Below are positions 12,993 through 15,338 of a stretch of DNA of 15,338 bases, in pieces. The notes beneath the pieces were generated by a model, which saw only the letters and a program-made list of their open reading frames with translations, did not search any database and was not told the origin of the DNA. The DNA lies in NCBI GenBank assembly GCA_020342025.1, contig CP070840.1, positions 877,494-892,831 of the forward strand, read 5' to 3'. The stretch's first letter is position 1. Every line of letters begins with the position of its first letter. Position numbers and translations under genes: made by a program. Origin of the DNA: Deltaproteobacteria bacterium. GTDB taxonomy: Bacteria > Desulfobacterota > DSM-4660 > Desulfatiglandales > HGW-15.

Positions 12993-13028
12993 TTTTTCAC
13001 GAAACTTACTCCTTTCTTTTCGTGAAAA
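12993..13028. repeat. Perfect 12-bp inverted repeat
   Basis: TTTTTCACGAAA (12993-13004) and TTTCGTGAAAAA (13017/13018-13028/13029) are exact reverse complements separated by about 13 bases. The A/T-rich ends and short GC core fit either a protein-binding site between divergent genes or a bidirectional terminator. On the plus strand no U-tract follows, so I favour a binding site or a structural repeat. Confidence 0.55.
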
Positions 13029-13160
13029 AAACTGTTACGCTCCTTTAACCAATTTCCCGGTTTCTTGACAGCAGAAACATAAAACCCACACCAGTGCCCA
13101 CAATCCAAGGAGTCATGACTGGATAGGCACGCCCTCACCTAATCTATGGGGAGAAAAGAC

Positions 13161-15338
13161 ATGAGTAAAAAATTCATTATCATAGGGGTCGGAATTGTCG
13201 CCCTTCTGTTGCTATGGTCAGGGATTTCAATCTATCCTGATTACCTGTGGTTCAAAAATCTTGGTTTTTCGCCTGTTTTCTGGACCATGCTCTTGAGCAA
13301 ATTCGGGTTCGGTTCGCTGGTTTGGTTGCTCCTAATCCTTTTAATATTTGTTAATCTTTACGCGGCCAAACGTCTAAATCCAGGTGAGGGGAGAGGATTG
13401 GTCCTTAAGACTGCGGATGGTTATGTTTCCCAACTCGGCCTTTCAGGCAGGGGCCTAAATATGCTTCTCCTCGCTGTTATCCTGCTTCTCAGTGATATGG
13501 TGGCATCAAAAGGCTCCTATCAATGGGATATGGTCCTGCGCTTTCTAAAGCAGCAACCTTTTGGCAGCACAGATCCCATTTTTAACAAGGACATCGGCTT
13601 CTATATCTTCTCCCTCCCCTTGTACCTTTTCGTCCGCAACGGGTTATTGGTTCTCATCGTTTTGGCTGGACTGGTCACCATGGGGTGGTATCTAAAAAAT
13701 GGTGCCCTTCAAATAGAAGGTGATTTTGGGCAAGCAGAGGGTCCTCCCACCTCTTTGCCCAAAATCAGCATTGCACCAAAGGCCAGAAAGCACCTTATTT
13801 TCTTGGGAGGAATCGTTGTTCTACTTCTGGCCTGGGGGTACCATCTGAAGGTGTATGGGCTTCTGTATTCCACTCAGGGGCCGGCCTTCGGCGCCAGCTA
13901 TACCGATGTGCACATCAAGATCCTGGCCTACAGGCTGCTGATCATCGTCTCATTGGGCTTTTCTCTGGTCCTTTTTTACAACGCCTTTAAGTTCAAGACA
14001 AAATTAATCTGGTTAAGCGGAGGAACCTGGATAGGGGCCGTGGTGGTGTTTGCGATTCTGCTTCCCACCCTCGTACAAAAACTCGTGGTTAAGCCCAATG
14101 AACTGGCCAAAGAATCACCCTACATTGCTTACAATATTGACCATACCCGTAAGGCCTATAATCTGGATAGAATCAAGGAAGTTGATTTTGAAGTGGGTGA
14201 CAAGTTGAGTGCGGAGGATATCCAGAGGCATGATGTGACGATTCAAAATATCAGGATCTGGGACGAGCGTCCTTTACTTCAGACCTACAGGCAGATTCAA
14301 ACCATACGGCTCTATTACGATTTTAACAATGTGGACGTGGATCGCTACCTCATCAATAACCAATATCGACAGGTCATGTTGGCCGCCCGGGAATTGGTGG
14401 TCAATCAACTTCCTGCCCAGGCAAATACCTGGGTCAATAGACACCTCATCTATACCCACGGCTACGGATTGGCCTCAAGCCCGGTCAATGAGGTGACCAG
14501 TGAGGGTCTGCCCCGCCTCTTTGTCAAAGACCTTCCGCCTTCCTTTGAACCTGACCTGAAGATAGAACGCCCCGAGATCTATTATGGAGAAAAAACGGCT
14601 GAGTATGTCCTTGTAAAGACGAGAACAGAGGAATTTGATTACCCCAAAGGAGATAAGAACGTCTACACCATCTATCAGGGAAAGGGAGGTGTCCCGATCA
14701 AAACTTTTTTCAGAAGGCTTTTATTTGCCGTTGAGTTTTTTGATCCGCAGATCCTCTTTACCACATATATAAGCCCTGAGAGTCGAATCATGTATAACCG
14801 GCGGATTGGCCGGCGGGCCGCTCTGGTTGCCCCATTTCTCGATTATGACGATGATCCATACCTGGTTGTCTCCGAGGGTAAGCTCTATTGGATCCAGGAT
14901 GCCTACACCACCTCTGATATGTATCCCTATTCTCGCCGATCTTATGGCCGTTTTAGAAATAGAGGACTGAACTACATCCGGAACTCCGTCAAGGTCACGA
15001 TAGATGCCTATAATGGGGATGTGGTTTTCTACATCATTGATGAAAAGGATCCTATCGTAAAGACCTATTCGGCTATATTCCCTGATCTATTCAGGCCTTT
15101 TAGTGAAATGCCTGCGGATCTGAAGAATCACATCCGATACCCCAAGGATCTCTTTAAGATCCAGGTGGATACATACACGAAATATCACATGGAAGATGTC
15201 CAGGTCTTCTATAACCAGGAAGACCTCTGGCAAATTCCTGATGAGATGTATGGGGACGGTAGACAACAAATGGAACCTTACTACATCATCATAAAACTAC
15301 CCGAAGAGAAGAAGGAGGAGTTTCTCCTGATGCTCCCT
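13161..15338 (+). CDS. UPF0182 family large membrane protein, C-terminus cut by window
   Basis: 726 codons are visible and remain open at the window edge. UPF0182 (PF03699) proteins usually have about 900-1000 residues, so roughly a fifth is missing. The first 310 residues hold about seven membrane helices (near 4-22, 46-66, 97-115, 150-178, 213-231, 256-275 and 282-305). Between helices 5 and 6 is the family-typical STQGPAFGASYTDVH segment (about 238-252). The remainder is a large hydrophilic domain, predicted outside the cytoplasm, with DYDDDPYLVVSEGKLYWIQDAYT (about 563-585) as a strongly conserved block. The function of the family is unknown. The start ATG 13161 is supported by GGGGAG with a 7-base spacer. 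The gene diverges from the FabH-like gene across a repeat-rich control region. Confidence 0.9.
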   Translation, partial: MSKKFIIIGVGIVALLLLWSGISIYPDYLWFKNLGFSPVFWTMLLSKFGFGSLVWLLLILLIFVNLYAAKRLNPGEGRGLVLKTADGYVSQLGLSGRGLNMLLLAVILLLSDMVASKGSYQWDMVLRFLKQQPFGSTDPIFNKDIGFYIFSLPLYLFVRNGLLVLIVLAGLVTMGWYLKNGALQIEGDFGQAEGPPTSLPKISIAPKARKHLIFLGGIVVLLLAWGYHLKVYGLLYSTQGPAFGASYTDVHIKILAYRLLIIVSLGFSLVLFYNAFKFKTKLIWLSGGTWIGAVVVFAILLPTLVQKLVVKPNELAKESPYIAYNIDHTRKAYNLDRIKEVDFEVGDKLSAEDIQRHDVTIQNIRIWDERPLLQTYRQIQTIRLYYDFNNVDVDRYLINNQYRQVMLAARELVVNQLPAQANTWVNRHLIYTHGYGLASSPVNEVTSEGLPRLFVKDLPPSFEPDLKIERPEIYYGEKTAEYVLVKTRTEEFDYPKGDKNVYTIYQGKGGVPIKTFFRRLLFAVEFFDPQILFTTYISPESRIMYNRRIGRRAALVAPFLDYDDDPYLVVSEGKLYWIQDAYTTSDMYPYSRRSYGRFRNRGLNYIRNSVKVTIDAYNGDVVFYIIDEKDPIVKTYSAIFPDLFRPFSEMPADLKNHIRYPKDLFKIQVDTYTKYHMEDVQVFYNQEDLWQIPDEMYGDGRQQMEPYYIIIKLPEEKKEEFLLMLP

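Larger units (their letters stand above)
12744..13160. other. Divergent promoter region between ketosynthase and UPF0182 genes
   Basis: 417 non-coding bases that must hold both promoters. They contain two long inverted repeats (12835-12895 and 12993-13028), an extended -10 for the minus-strand gene (12908 down to 12900), and the ribosome site GGGGAG (13148-13153) of the plus-strand gene. A TTGACA at 13065-13070 has no acceptable -10 at normal distance. No small ORF with a ribosome site was seen. Confidence 0.5.

Overview
The window looks like a chromosomal segment from a Desulfobacterota (former delta-proteobacterial) anaerobe, probably a sulfate reducer or close relative. The pointers are a periplasmic tetrahaem class III cytochrome c, a UPF0182 membrane protein, a sulfopyruvate-decarboxylase-like TPP enzyme split over two genes, and a long imperfect inverted repeat of a type I associate with this phylum. 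No database search was possible, so taxonomy is inference. No rRNA, tRNA, CRISPR array or intact insertion sequence was seen.

Left part (1-4080). After about 366 non-coding bases with short direct repeats come a SprT-like/DUF2786 putative metalloprotease (367-1491), a cytoplasmic cyclophilin (1583-2104), an overlapping ComD/ComE-like TPP enzyme pair (2224-3323) and a flavodoxin-family protein (3429-3929). A roughly 150-bp repeat with nested inverted arms starts one base after the flavodoxin stop codon (3931-4080).

Middle (4178-7436). A minimal HELYH (ImmA/IrrE-like) protein is followed by the ribosome-rescue hydrolase ArfB with a clear intrinsic terminator, a uracil-DNA-glycosylase-like protein, and a SPOR-NlpC/P60 lipoprotein. 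Two nearly identical sigma70 promoters (4534-4562 and 6367-6395) have the same -35, the same -10, the same 17-bp spacer and a shared early transcribed sequence. They lie upstream of arfB and of the lipoprotein gene, which suggests common control.

Right-middle (7442-10950). A ChaN-type protein with a long uncharacterised C-terminal region starts 5 bases after the lipoprotein gene and is probably cotranscribed with it. A one-helix membrane protein, a tetrahaem cytochrome c3 and a 61-residue two-helix membrane protein follow. About 675 bases with no convincing gene separate the last two.

Apparent gene desert (10951-11681). This stretch holds a 32-codon hydrophobic ORF with an excellent Shine-Dalgarno and a downstream terminator. 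Next to it is an orphan transcription unit of about 87 nt, with a sigma70 promoter, no ORF and a strong intrinsic terminator. I read this as a candidate small RNA, the most interesting undescribed element in the window.

Right end (11682-15338). A FabH-like ketosynthase on the minus strand diverges from a UPF0182 membrane protein that runs off the window. Their shared intergenic region has two long inverted repeats, one of which coincides with the predicted 5' end of the ketosynthase mRNA.
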